Below are positions 34,741 through 44,876 of a DNA stretch of 64,000 nucleotides, one piece after another (the first letter of the stretch is position 1; every line of letters begins with the position of its first letter). This DNA comes from Planctomycetaceae bacterium (GTDB lineage Bacteria > Planctomycetota > Planctomycetia > Gemmatales > Gemmataceae): contig PNLP01000044.1 of the NCBI GenBank assembly GCA_013823135.1, positions 1 through 64,000 of the forward strand, read 5' to 3'. The translations under genes were made by a program, and so were the position numbers. The notes under the pieces were generated by a model, which made no database searches, was not told where the DNA came from, and saw only the letters and a list, made by a program, of their open reading frames with translations.

Positions 34741-34783
34741 GGTTCGCCTTCATCGCTTCGAGGAACGCGGCTTCTTCGGACAT
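34741..34783. repeat. 43-base direct repeat, detached copy
   Basis: Identical to the start of the TIGR02996 gene (34515-34557) and ending at its ATG. It lacks the rest of that gene, so it is a duplicated or remnant gene start (ATG on - strand at 34783). Confidence 0.93.
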
Positions 34784-34872
34784 GGCAGAACTCACCGCGA
34801 GGCGGTACGATCGTTCCAGAGCCCCGCGTATTGTGCCAGATTTGGGCGAGTGTTCAATCGGCATTCACGCTG

Positions 34873-35832
34873 TCACCCTTTGCGGCGGTTTGGAAGCGGT
34901 GGCTTGCCCGACGCACCATTTGAGGTCGATAGCCGCGTTCGTACCGATTCCGCGAACTCCGCTACCGCCGGGTTGTTGTCAACGCCCATCCGGCGAATGC
35001 AGTAGACGGTCGCCGTTCCGAGTTCGTCCGACATCACCCGTTCGGTGAGGTCCGGATGAAGCCACTCTCCCGGGCGACCGAGCAGAAGCAGACTCCCCAA
35101 CCCGTGCCAGACACACCGCCGAAGGATGCTCGCCTGTCGGGCCTCGACCCATTGCGGTCCGCGTTCATCCAATCTCAGGGCCGCGAGCGGAGCGGGGTCG
35201 GGGAAGTCGTTCAGATTGGCGCGTGGGAAGAGTACGGGGTAAGGGGTGAGGTCACGCAAGCGGACTCGTTTGCGACGGGCGAGAGGGTGATCGGTGCGGA
35301 GGATGAGGAGCACGTCCAGTTTGTACCACGGCTGACAAATCAATCGCGAGGACGACTTGCGACTGGGGACCACCGGGGTGAATCCGAGTTGCGCCCGGCC
35401 ATCTGCCACCGCGGCCGCCACTTGATCGGTCTCCATCTCGCAGAAGGAAAACCGGACTCGTGGGTGGCTCTGCACGAAGTCGGCCACGCATGGGACCAGG
35501 TCTTCGGCGAACAAGCGGGGCGTTCCGGCGACCGTGATCCGAATCTCGGTGGAAGCGACGAGTTCTTTCAGGCGGGTCGGTATCGTATCGACGTTTGCGA
35601 TCCACGGTGAGACGAGGGTGTAGAGTGCCTGCCCGGCCTCGGTTGGCCGACATCCACGAGCGTCGGTCTCGAACAGCTTGATCGCGAGTAATTTTTCCAA
35701 CGAGTGAACCAGTTTCCAGACAGTGGGCTGGGCAAGACCCTGCGATGCCGCAGCAGCGGAGAGACTTCCAAGCCGTGCGGTCTCGCAGAAACTCCGGAGC
35801 TGGGGGAGGGATAATTCCTTGTAAGGCGGCAT
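34873..35832 (-). CDS. LysR-family transcriptional regulator
   Basis: A 319-residue LTTR. The winged helix reads LRSFCETARLGSLSAAAASQG, then AQPTVWKLVHSLEKLLAIKLF and the wing RPTEAGQALY. The effector-binding domain starts at ~95 (EIRITVAGTPRLFAEDLVP). It binds DNA as a tetramer and responds to an unknown ligand. ATG 35832 is clear. The divergent DUF1559 gene and the palindrome at 35852 make autoregulation and control of that unit likely. Confidence 0.92.
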   Translation of the reverse strand: MPPYKELSLPQLRSFCETARLGSLSAAAASQGLAQPTVWKLVHSLEKLLAIKLFETDARGCRPTEAGQALYTLVSPWIANVDTIPTRLKELVASTEIRITVAGTPRLFAEDLVPCVADFVQSHPRVRFSFCEMETDQVAAAVADGRAQLGFTPVVPSRKSSSRLICQPWYKLDVLLILRTDHPLARRKRVRLRDLTPYPVLFPRANLNDFPDPAPLAALRLDERGPQWVEARQASILRRCVWHGLGSLLLLGRPGEWLHPDLTERVMSDELGTATVYCIRRMGVDNNPAVAEFAESVRTRLSTSNGASGKPPLPNRRKG

Positions 35833-35851
35833 CGTGTTAACTCAGGTGGCA

Positions 35852-35866
35852 ATAGCTTGAAGCTAT
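35852..35866. promoter_or_regulatory. Candidate LysR box
   Basis: The 15-base sequence atagcttgaagctat is a perfect dyad (7-base arms). It contains the T-N11-A motif (T at 35853, A at 35865) typical of LTTR sites. It is 20 bases upstream of the lysR start, in the divergent gap. Confidence 0.6.
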
Positions 35867-36084
35867 CGAAGATCGACCAGAATTATACTATAGAGATGGC
35901 TTGTTTGTCCCTTCATCATTCGCCAATATTGCGTGTACTCGTTACAGCCGATGACCTCGTGGTCAGATCTCATCCAGCCGGATTGGGGAGAGTTCAGGAC
36001 GATCCGAACGTCATCGACTGGTTATCTGTCGAAATCCGATCTATCTCCCGTGATCGAGTTCATCTGTAATCCTCTGGAGAAGTT

Positions 36085-37101
<1,017 letters not shown>

Positions 37102-37246
37102 AAAGCGGGTCTTGAAACACTGGAGTGGGTGGAGTGCCACGAGGTCGTGTGGCCGGAATGGCCGCACGTCCTCACGCCAGGTCTACGACCTGAGCACGCT
37201 GCCCGGTTGCCACGAACATACGACTACCCAACGGAAGGTCATGCAA

Positions 37247-37687
37247 ATGCAACGCGGATTGATGGCCGGTTTGCTGCTGGCGGTATTGATGACGGGCTGC
37301 GGCGGAGGTAGCGACGAGGGCCACCTTGCCACCACCGGCACCGTGACCGTAAACGGTCAACCCGTTGCCAATGTGGTCGTGACATACATCCCGCAAGGTA
37401 CGACTGGTGGGAACGGCGGGACTGCTACCACCGACTCGTCGGGGCGATACGAGATCGTGCCGACTCACGGGAAATCATTGCCTCCGGGTCAATACAAGGT
37501 GACGGTCAGCCGTCGGCTCAATCCGGACGGTTCCCCACCTGATCCTAACGTGCCACCGATGGAATCGAGTGCTCGTGAGACACTGCCAGCGAAATACACC
37601 GATGCGGACAAGACGGAGTTGAATGTCACGTTGGTCGCTGGAGAGAAGAAGCCGAATGACTTTGCCGTCAAGTCACTCAAGAAGTAG
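37247..37687 (+). CDS. Small lipoprotein with transthyretin-like domain
   Basis: A 146-residue lipoprotein (signal ending VLMTGCGGG, lipidated Cys at ~16). The rest resembles a carboxypeptidase-regulatory fold: GTVTVNGQPVANVVVTYIP, then DSSGRYEIV and PPGQYKVTV. ATG 37247 (spacing 8 from GGAAGG) is preferred over 37241. Planctomycete DUF1559 genes are typically followed by such proteins. A surface or outer-membrane role is inferred. Confidence 0.85.
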   Translation: MQRGLMAGLLLAVLMTGCGGGSDEGHLATTGTVTVNGQPVANVVVTYIPQGTTGGNGGTATTDSSGRYEIVPTHGKSLPPGQYKVTVSRRLNPDGSPPDPNVPPMESSARETLPAKYTDADKTELNVTLVAGEKKPNDFAVKSLKK

Positions 37688-37693
37688 CAGGTA

Positions 37694-39085
37694 TTATCCG
37701 TTGCGGTGGCTCGTTTCGGGGATTGTCAGGAAGCCCCACCGCAGAGATTGATCCTGTGTGTAGTTCTTCCCGAGCGTCAACGCCGTGACCGCCTTCGCGC
37801 ACTCGTAGCCGAGGTAGAAGGCGTGTGAGGCGTCGAGCTTCGCATCGGCCGCGAGCATCTGCTCGAACAGCGTGAACGGGTCCGAGCCGTGCACATAGAT
37901 GTTGCCGTTGAAGATGTGAATCTCGCCACGCTCCGCGAAGATGCGGTAGTTGCGGTCCGTCACGCGGGCCGCCAGTTCACGCAACCCCTCGTCGCCCATC
38001 GAGAATAGCTTTGGGTCGCGGAGCAGCACCAATCCCGGTTCCAGGCGCTTGGGTAGCACCTTCTCCCGAACCGCGTGGAAGACGAGCCGACGCGCCAGAT
38101 CGAACTCACGCACCGCGGAGCGTGCCCAGTTAATCACCTCGGTCGTCAACACACTTCGCACGCCGAGCTCCTGGCAGAACCCCGCGATGATCACGTTCAC
38201 GCCTGCGGTGTCGGCATCGGTGAGTTCGGTGAGGTTGCCGACGCCCATCATCAGTTCGGCATCGGGGAAGCGGCGGCGAGCTTCGAGATAACGCCCCAGC
38301 GATGCCGCGAATCCGAAGCCGATCGGTTCCAGTATCGGATCGAGGCGATGCTTGATGCCAATTTCCTTGAGTACGTCCACGGTGCGGGCGAGGCTATCGA
38401 GGTCGCTCGGCGTATCGGGGATCGCCACGACTTCCGCAGCGGGGAAGTGCGAATACCAGCCACGAACGTGCTCGACATTCGTGCTGTTCACGCTCAGCAC
38501 CAACTCGGCACCGGCCTCCAACGCGGCTTCCACTTCGGTCGGGTTGAAGCTGTCGATGGAAACGCGGAAGCCATCGGCTTTGAGCTGTCGCACCACATCA
38601 CCAACAGCAACCCATGTGCCGCCGGGGTCGCAGCCGAGGTCGATGAGGTCGGCTCCGCTCTCGCGGTATCGGCGTGCTTCCGCGAGGATGGCTTCCGACG
38701 ACTTCGCGGGGGCGTGGTTGATCTCGGCGAGAATCTCGATGTCGAACATGCCATAACCCGGAGGCGGGCCAGACTTCTTCCCGAAGAACTCGGGCAAGTC
38801 GCGAAGATCCTTCGGCCCCAGTTCCGTGGCGATCCCCGCAGCGCTACTCACTTCCGCGATGTCGCCGCGACAGAAACCGGGGAGGATGAGGCGGTCCGCC
38901 GCGATGCCCGGCGGCAGATGACGAGCGACCCAGTTCGCGGTCATGAGCGCGGCAACGGTGATGTTCAGCACCGCGACTTCAGCATCGAACCCCGCACGCG
39001 GCGCGAGGTCGGCCAGCACCCGCCGAAGAGCTGGTTCGGCGAGTTTCCCAGTGACGAACAGGATGCGCGGCCGCGCGGGATTCAT
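37694..39085 (-). CDS. Dihydropteroate synthase-like protein (DUF6513 type)
   Basis: A 463-residue protein. The first ~130 residues (PRILFVTGKLAEPALRRVL) form the DUF6513 part. The DHPS-like TIM barrel follows, with ADLIDLGCDPGGTWV, VSIDSFNPTEVEAALEAGAE and LMMGVGNLTELTDADTAGVN. The last ~100 residues are an extra domain. Such proteins accompany tetrahydromethanopterin-linked C1 genes in methylotrophs and planctomycetes, and are thought to act in pterin cofactor synthesis. It does not look like folP for folate. ATG 39085 overlaps the upstream glycosyltransferase stop (ATGA). Confidence 0.85.
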   Translation of the reverse strand: MNPARPRILFVTGKLAEPALRRVLADLAPRAGFDAEVAVLNITVAALMTANWVARHLPPGIAADRLILPGFCRGDIAEVSSAAGIATELGPKDLRDLPEFFGKKSGPPPGYGMFDIEILAEINHAPAKSSEAILAEARRYRESGADLIDLGCDPGGTWVAVGDVVRQLKADGFRVSIDSFNPTEVEAALEAGAELVLSVNSTNVEHVRGWYSHFPAAEVVAIPDTPSDLDSLARTVDVLKEIGIKHRLDPILEPIGFGFAASLGRYLEARRRFPDAELMMGVGNLTELTDADTAGVNVIIAGFCQELGVRSVLTTEVINWARSAVREFDLARRLVFHAVREKVLPKRLEPGLVLLRDPKLFSMGDEGLRELAARVTDRNYRIFAERGEIHIFNGNIYVHGSDPFTLFEQMLAADAKLDASHAFYLGYECAKAVTALTLGKNYTQDQSLRWGFLTIPETSHRNG

Positions 39086-39912
39086 GTGACTGGGCTTGGC
39101 GAGCCGCCCGCGTCAGCGACCGGAGTTGTTGTTACTTCCGGGAACGTGAACTCGGGGCGTTTGAAGACACGCCGGCTATCGGTTGCGGTATCGCCAATCG
39201 CCGGGATGGCGTCGGACTTCGGCGTCAGTGGAACCTCGTCCATGATCGACGTGAGGAACGTCGCCTTCGCCACGAGTTCCGTGTGAACGAAATCCCCATC
39301 GGACTGGATCGGGAAGCGTTTCAGGAACGCGGTGCGGAACAGCTTGAAGCAACTGTTCACGTCGGACAGTGGCACGCCGTAGATCCAGCTCACGCGGGTG
39401 CGATACCAGAACTGATCCCAGCCGTGCCACGCGGGTGCGGGAGGTATCGGCATCCCGGCGAACACTCGCCAGAAGTACCGCCACGCAACCCCGCACCAGC
39501 GAGGCAGCAGCGGCGTCGGCAGCCCGGTTCGGCACCCGCTGATGAGGTCGGCCGTTCGGCCGAGGAACTCGTCCTTCAGTTCGATCCGGTCGAAGAACGT
39601 GCGGATGTCGGGCGGGTTGTACGGGTAGTCGAGGGCCGTGTAGAAGAACAGCGGATGCTGGGCTTCCGCGAGCGCCGTGCGGAGGCAGGCACCAAAGCCG
39701 TGTCGCGTTTCATGGCGAAGAATGCGAACGCGGGGTTCCTTCGCGGCGAGCTTGTTCGCGGTGTCGTCCGTGCTGCCGTCATCCACGACGATCAACTCGA
39801 ACGGGCGGCCAGTCTTCTCCATCGTGATTCGCCAGCCAACGATCTTGTCGAGCCGGTCTGCCACGTTGTGGACCGGGATCACGACCGTCACGGCGTCGTT
39901 AGTTTTGGTCAT
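39082..39912 (-). CDS. Family 2 glycosyltransferase
   Basis: A 276-residue GT-A enzyme. VTVVIPVHNVADRLDKIV, ELIVVDDGSTDDTANKLA and HGFGACLRTALAEA are typical. YTALDYPYNPPD replaces the classical DxD at ~95. There is no membrane helix. ATG 39912 is chosen; no clear SD precedes it. It overlaps the pterin-related gene by four bases, so the two are co-translated, which is surprising for a glycosyltransferase. One possible role is attaching a sugar to the pterin cofactor side chain, an inference only. Confidence 0.82.
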   Translation of the reverse strand: MTKTNDAVTVVIPVHNVADRLDKIVGWRITMEKTGRPFELIVVDDGSTDDTANKLAAKEPRVRILRHETRHGFGACLRTALAEAQHPLFFYTALDYPYNPPDIRTFFDRIELKDEFLGRTADLISGCRTGLPTPLLPRWCGVAWRYFWRVFAGMPIPPAPAWHGWDQFWYRTRVSWIYGVPLSDVNSCFKLFRTAFLKRFPIQSDGDFVHTELVAKATFLTSIMDEVPLTPKSDAIPAIGDTATDSRRVFKRPEFTFPEVTTTPVADAGGSPSPVT

Positions 39913-40004
39913 GGAGGAAGTGTATTGTTGGCTCGCCCCATGTGTGAGCGGCAACGAAGAAAACCAGGCGTGGTACAATGCCAGCGGAGTAACGGGGAGG
40001 GCTT

Positions 40005-41930
40005 ATGCCACGCGATCTGATTCTTGGCACGGCTGGCCACATCGACCACGGCAAAACGTCGCTGGTGAAAGCGCTCACCGGCATCGACTGCGACCGCTTA
40101 CCCGAAGAGAAACAACGCGGCATCACCATCGACATCGGCTTCGCACAGCTCGAACTCGGTGATTATCGCTTGGGAATCGTGGATGTGCCGGGGCACGAGC
40201 GGTTCGTGAAGAACATGCTCGCAGGGGCAACGGGTGTCGATCTCGCGTTGCTCGTGGTCGCGGCCGACGATTCCGTGATGCCGCAAACTCGCGAACACCT
40301 CGAAATCCTGAAACTGCTCGGCGTGCGTCGCGGTGTGATCGCACTCACGAAAGCCGACCTCGTGGACGAAACCACCCTCGATGTCGTGTCGCTCGAAATC
40401 CGCGAGTTGGTGGAGGACTCGTTCCTGGCGGATGCCCCCATCGTGCCCACATCTGCCGTCTCCGGGCTCGGGATCGACCAGTTGAAAGCAGAGTTGGCGA
40501 TTGCAGCCGCGGCTGTTGATCGGGGCCACGAAGCCGGCCCATTTCGGCTCCCCATCGACCGGGCGTTTGTGGTGCAGGGGCACGGCACCGTCGTGACTGG
40601 ATCGGTGGCGTCCGGTTCGGCGCGGGTTGGTGATGAACTCGACTGGCACAAGGGGGATGGCACCGTGGAGACGGTGCGAGTGAGGAGCGTGTCGAACCAC
40701 GGGAGAACCGTCGATGAAGTGCATCGCGGGCAGCGGGCCGGCGTGAACCTTGCCGGGGTACCGCACGAAGCTGTCCGGCGAGGGCAGGAAATTTGTGCGC
40801 CGGGGTATCTCGTCGCGAGCAAGGTGCTCACTGTTCGGGTCTATGCTTCGCGCGATTTTGCACGACCCGTGAAGCATCGCCTTCCCGTTCACTTTCACGT
40901 GGGCACGGCTGAGGTCATGGGCACAATCGCGCTGCTCGATTGCGATCACATCGACCCCGGGCAGTGGGCACTCGCGCAGCTCTTTCTCGATCAACCTGTC
41001 ACGACGGTGTGCGGGCAGGCGTTCGTGCTGCGGGACTCCTCGGCCGAGCACACGCTGGGCGGCGGGCAGGTACTTCAGCCCTGTGCCGCGAAGATTCGCC
41101 GACGGCACATCGAAGTGCTGGAGAAGGTCGAACAACTCCAGGCCGAGAAAGGCGAGACGCGGGCACTGGCCGCTGCGTGGTTCGCGGGCACTGCGGGCGT
41201 GAATCCAACCGACCTCGTCCGCGATGCTGGCATATTGCCCAGTGCGATTGAGCCGATGATTCGCGGGTTTCTGGCAGCAGGTCAACTCGCGGAACTCCCG
41301 CTCGCGGGCGGGCGTCGGTTGCTCCTTCATGCGGATCGGGTTGCCGAGCTTGAGACGCGAGTTCTGGATGTCCTGGCCACACTTCACGCCGAGAATCCGC
41401 TGGCGACCACGCACGACCGGCAGATGGCACTGGCTCGCCTCGAATACGTCGACGATGATCCTCTGCTTCAAGCCGTGACTGACCGATTGCTTGCCGCGAA
41501 GCAGTTGGTCGGCAATGCACGCCGAGTCGCCCGTGCGGACTTCAAGCCGAAGCTCAGCGTGAACCAGAGGAAGCTCAAGGATCGGATCGTCGAGGCAATT
41601 TCTACCGCGGGGTTCACGCCGCCCGAGCCGAAGGAGTTCGCCAACCTCGCAGCCGGAAACGCCGCGGCACTGAACGACATCTTCGCGGTCGCCGTGGCCG
41701 AGGAGCTTCTCGTGAAGATCACGGATGACGTCTACCTTTCGACCGAAGCCGAGGCCGAGATGCGTCGCCGTGTGACCGAACGATTGCGTGGCGGATCAGG
41801 GGCGACGGTGGCCGAGATTCGCGACTTGTTGGGCACGACCCGGAAGTTCGCGGTGCCGATCTGCGAATACCTCGACCGCATCGGCTTGACCCGCCGAGAC
41901 GGCGACCTGCGGATCTGGGCCGGCAGTTGA
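40005..41930 (+). CDS. selB: Selenocysteine-specific elongation factor SelB
   Basis: A 641-residue SelB. The GTPase part has GTAGHIDHGKTSLVKALTG, DVPGHERFVKNM and TKAD, and RGITIDIGFAQL as the switch. EF-Tu-like domains II and III follow. The C-terminus carries winged-helix repeats (from ~440) that bind the SECIS RNA stem-loop. SelB brings Sec-tRNA(Sec) to UGA codons. ATG 40005 has GGGGAGGG upstream. No selA, selD, tRNA(Sec) or selenoprotein is visible nearby. Confidence 0.93.
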   Translation: MPRDLILGTAGHIDHGKTSLVKALTGIDCDRLPEEKQRGITIDIGFAQLELGDYRLGIVDVPGHERFVKNMLAGATGVDLALLVVAADDSVMPQTREHLEILKLLGVRRGVIALTKADLVDETTLDVVSLEIRELVEDSFLADAPIVPTSAVSGLGIDQLKAELAIAAAAVDRGHEAGPFRLPIDRAFVVQGHGTVVTGSVASGSARVGDELDWHKGDGTVETVRVRSVSNHGRTVDEVHRGQRAGVNLAGVPHEAVRRGQEICAPGYLVASKVLTVRVYASRDFARPVKHRLPVHFHVGTAEVMGTIALLDCDHIDPGQWALAQLFLDQPVTTVCGQAFVLRDSSAEHTLGGGQVLQPCAAKIRRRHIEVLEKVEQLQAEKGETRALAAAWFAGTAGVNPTDLVRDAGILPSAIEPMIRGFLAAGQLAELPLAGGRRLLLHADRVAELETRVLDVLATLHAENPLATTHDRQMALARLEYVDDDPLLQAVTDRLLAAKQLVGNARRVARADFKPKLSVNQRKLKDRIVEAISTAGFTPPEPKEFANLAAGNAAALNDIFAVAVAEELLVKITDDVYLSTEAEAEMRRRVTERLRGGSGATVAEIRDLLGTTRKFAVPICEYLDRIGLTRRDGDLRIWAGS

Positions 41931-42003
41931 AGCGCAGAACGCAACCATTCCGTTTGCGACCGTGGATGGATACTCTGAACCCGTCGTACCACGGAGCCGC
42001 CCG

Positions 42004-43986
42004 ATGTCCACCGATCGAACCCACGCCCCTGACGTGACCGTTGGTCAGCCGACCGCACTCTCCACGGAACCCCTGCCAACTGTTCCCGGTTATCAACTCG
42101 TGCGGGAAATCAGTCGTGGCGGAACCGGTAGCGTCTACGAAGCACGTCAGGACGGGCTCGGCCGCACCGTTGCGCTGAAGATCGTTCGGGGCGACAACCC
42201 CAAAGCGTTTACCCGCCTCCACGCTCACGCCGATGCCGTCGCTGCGGTGTGTCACCCGAATGTGGTGCAGATCTACGATTACGCGGAGCACGACGGGCAA
42301 GCGATTTTGACTCTCGAATTCGTGGCGGGCGGCACACTCACCGAGCACCTTCAAGATGTCGGTCGCATGACCGGCCGGCCCGCCGCGACGCTCATCATCG
42401 GAGTTGCCCGAGGAGTTGCCGCGGCCCATGCTCACCAGATTGTTCATGGCGAACTGAAGCCCGGAAACATCCTGCTCGACGACGCGGGCGAGCCGAAGAT
42501 CGCTGACTTCGGATTCGAACGCTGTGTGTTTGGCCCCGATGGCGGTGTCATGGGGCAGCCCGCGTATGTCGCTCCGGAATTGGTGAGTGGAGCGACCAAG
42601 TTCATCGGCCCAGCCGTGGATATCTGGTCGATCGGCGTGATTCTCTACCAGTGCATCACGGGTCGGCGACCATTCCAGGCGGATAACTCGCTGGATCTTT
42701 TGCACGCGATTGGTCACCGTTCTCCCGAGCGGCCCACACAACTCGTGCCCGAATTGTCGCGTGATCTGGAATTCGTCTGCCTGAAGTGCCTCGCCAAGAA
42801 TCCCAGCCATCGGTATCACTCGGTCGCCGAGGTTGCCGATGATCTGACTCGCTTTCTCGCGGGTGAACCTGTCCACGCCCGCGTTCATACTCCCGCGGAG
42901 AAACTGGCTCGATGGGCACGCCGCAACAAGCTCGTTGCGCTGGTCTCCGCAGCCACGCTCGTAACCGCAGTGGCGGGGTTTGTGGGCTCCATCTGGATGT
43001 GGCAACGCACCGAGAAACTCCTCACGGCGTCACAGGCTGCCCTTGCACACGAGGAACACCAGCACGCGGATGCAATGGCGTCCCGTGCTCAGTCGGAACA
43101 CGCGCGGGTAACCGAGAAAAAGCGAGCCGACGATGCCTTGGCCGCGCTTCAGACGGCTGACCGAAACGCACAGGAGCTCGCAGGAACCGCGGCCGATCTC
43201 ATCGCGTTGACCTTCGCCAAGGGCCAGCCGCCCACCGATCCGAATACCCGGAAGACTCTCCTCGATGCGCTGGCGGTTTGCCGTCGCGGAGTCGCGTCGC
43301 CGCTGACCACGCCGCAGATGCAGGTTCGGTTCTCGGTCGCGTTCGTGCAGATCGGCGACTGGCTGGAGGCTCAGGGTTCTGTCGCGGAGGCGGCCGACCT
43401 TTACCGCGAGGCGGTGGAGTTGGCCCGGCCAGCAGCGACCGCGGACCCGAAGGACCGCCAGGCCGTTTCGCAACTGGCCGCGTCGCTCGCACACCGGGGA
43501 GCGGCGGTTGCCCGGCTCGGCAAGGCGTCGGACGCCGTTCCGTTACTCATCGAAGCGGAGAAGCACGACCGCCTGGGGATGACTGCGGCAGACGCCGCGG
43601 ATCGCCCATTCTGGAAGTCGAACCTGTGCCTCCACCTGGAAACGCTGGCCGAGGTGTACCGTGTGATGGGTCGGCGCGGCGATGCCGACCGCACGCTACA
43701 GGACGCAAAGGGGTTGGTGCAGAACGTCGACCAGATGCGGTTGATCGCGGGTGGGTTCGCGTTGTTGGCCGCTTCGATCCCGGAACCGCCGTCGGCTGAA
43801 GAGGCGAAGGAGAAGGAGCGATACCTCACGGACGCGATCGAGACATTGCGGCTCGCGGTGGATGGCGGCTGGCGATTCCCCTCCGCACGGTCATATAAAC
43901 CCAGCACACTCGACAACGCTGACTTTCGCCCGTTCAAAGACCATCCCGACGTGAAGAAACTGCTCGCCGAGGCGGCCAAGAAGTGA
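42004..43986 (+). CDS. Serine/threonine kinase-like protein, probably a pseudokinase
   Basis: A 660-residue PknB-like protein. Kinase-like domain ~30-290: ISRGGTGSVYEARQDG (P-loop), VALKIVRG (Lys59), IADFGFERCVFG (DFG) and PAYVAPELV. The catalytic loop reads VHGELKPGNILL, so HRD has become HGE (Asp to Glu at 150). The alpha-C glutamate position is His75. A transmembrane helix near 315-335 follows, then a coiled coil and TPR-like repeats (LYREAVELARPAATADP). ATG 42004 has GGAG eight bases upstream. The end overlaps the permease start. It may bind but not transfer phosphate. Confidence 0.85.
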   Translation: MSTDRTHAPDVTVGQPTALSTEPLPTVPGYQLVREISRGGTGSVYEARQDGLGRTVALKIVRGDNPKAFTRLHAHADAVAAVCHPNVVQIYDYAEHDGQAILTLEFVAGGTLTEHLQDVGRMTGRPAATLIIGVARGVAAAHAHQIVHGELKPGNILLDDAGEPKIADFGFERCVFGPDGGVMGQPAYVAPELVSGATKFIGPAVDIWSIGVILYQCITGRRPFQADNSLDLLHAIGHRSPERPTQLVPELSRDLEFVCLKCLAKNPSHRYHSVAEVADDLTRFLAGEPVHARVHTPAEKLARWARRNKLVALVSAATLVTAVAGFVGSIWMWQRTEKLLTASQAALAHEEHQHADAMASRAQSEHARVTEKKRADDALAALQTADRNAQELAGTAADLIALTFAKGQPPTDPNTRKTLLDALAVCRRGVASPLTTPQMQVRFSVAFVQIGDWLEAQGSVAEAADLYREAVELARPAATADPKDRQAVSQLAASLAHRGAAVARLGKASDAVPLLIEAEKHDRLGMTAADAADRPFWKSNLCLHLETLAEVYRVMGRRGDADRTLQDAKGLVQNVDQMRLIAGGFALLAASIPEPPSAEEAKEKERYLTDAIETLRLAVDGGWRFPSARSYKPSTLDNADFRPFKDHPDVKKLLAEAAKK

Positions 43987-44876
43987 ACGAAATCCTCTCG
44001 CTGTTCGATGTTCCCGCACTGCGAACCGTCGCGCCGGGGGCGGCGTTGCTCGGCGTCGCGGCCGGGGTCGTGGGTTGCTTCGCGGTCCTGCGTCGGCAGA
44101 GTCTTCAGGGCGATGTCGTTTCGCACGCGGCACTCCCCGGCGTTGCGCTCGCGTTCCTGTTCGGTGGCCGGTCGCCGTTGTTGCTCGTCATCGGTGGGGC
44201 GATCGCCGGATGGGCCGCGCTGATGCTCGTCGGGGTCGTGGGCCGGCGATCGCGCGTCCCCGTCGATGCGGCGCTCGGGGGCACGCTGGCCGTGTTCTTC
44301 GGCCTGGGTCTTGCGCTCATGCGACAGGCACAATCCGTTCCCGGGGCGAGTGCGAACCCGCTCGACCGCTACCTTTTTGGGCAGGCTGCGAACCTCCGCG
44401 AGGCGGACCTCTGGGTGATCGGTGGACTAAGCACGCTCGTGGTGGCAGTGGTCATCCTCGCCTGGAAAGACCTGAAGTTGCTGACCTTCGATCCCGACTA
44501 CGCTGCGAGCATCGGGTTGCCGGTCCGCGGGCTCGACCTGCTGCTTACCACACTGACCGTGGTTGCGGTCGTGATTGGCTTGAAGGCGGTCGGAGTGGTA
44601 CTCATGACGGCGTTGCTTGTGGCTCCCGCAGCGGCTGCGCGGCAGTGGACGGACCGCCTCGGCATCATGGTTTTGCTCGCCGCGGCCTTCGGGGCGGTTT
44701 CCGGTGCGGGGGGCACATTCCTGGCTCACCACCTCGGAGACCGCTACAAGGCGGGGGTTCCAACTGGGCCGACAATCGTGCTGATCGCGAGTGTGTTCGT
44801 CGCTGTCTCGCTCCTGTTCGGCACGGGTCGCGGGCTGTTCTGGAATCTCTGGCGACGCAAGCCGGAATTGACATGA
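43983..44876 (+). CDS. Zinc/manganese ABC transporter permease (ZnuB/MntB type)
   Basis: A 297-residue inner membrane protein with about eight segments. LRRQSLQGDVVSHAALPGVALAF, LLTFDPDYAASIGLPVRGLD and VGVVLMTALLVAPAAAARQW are the signature regions of metal ABC permeases (ABC-3). GTG 43983 overlaps the kinase stop (GTGA), so it is translated with the kinase. The matching ATPase and binding protein genes are not in the window, which is unusual. The metal (Zn, Mn or Fe) is unknown. Confidence 0.88.
   Translation: MNEILSLFDVPALRTVAPGAALLGVAAGVVGCFAVLRRQSLQGDVVSHAALPGVALAFLFGGRSPLLLVIGGAIAGWAALMLVGVVGRRSRVPVDAALGGTLAVFFGLGLALMRQAQSVPGASANPLDRYLFGQAANLREADLWVIGGLSTLVVAVVILAWKDLKLLTFDPDYAASIGLPVRGLDLLLTTLTVVAVVIGLKAVGVVLMTALLVAPAAAARQWTDRLGIMVLLAAAFGAVSGAGGTFLAHHLGDRYKAGVPTGPTIVLIASVFVAVSLLFGTGRGLFWNLWRRKPELT

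Noticed and set aside
34515..34783. Insertion-sequence target duplication
   Set aside because: No transposase or terminal inverted repeat of an IS; the repeat is 43 bases, too long for most IS duplications.
35857..36069. 70-residue frame in the lysR gap
   Set aside because: It covers the proposed LysR site, has no SD and no recognisable fold.
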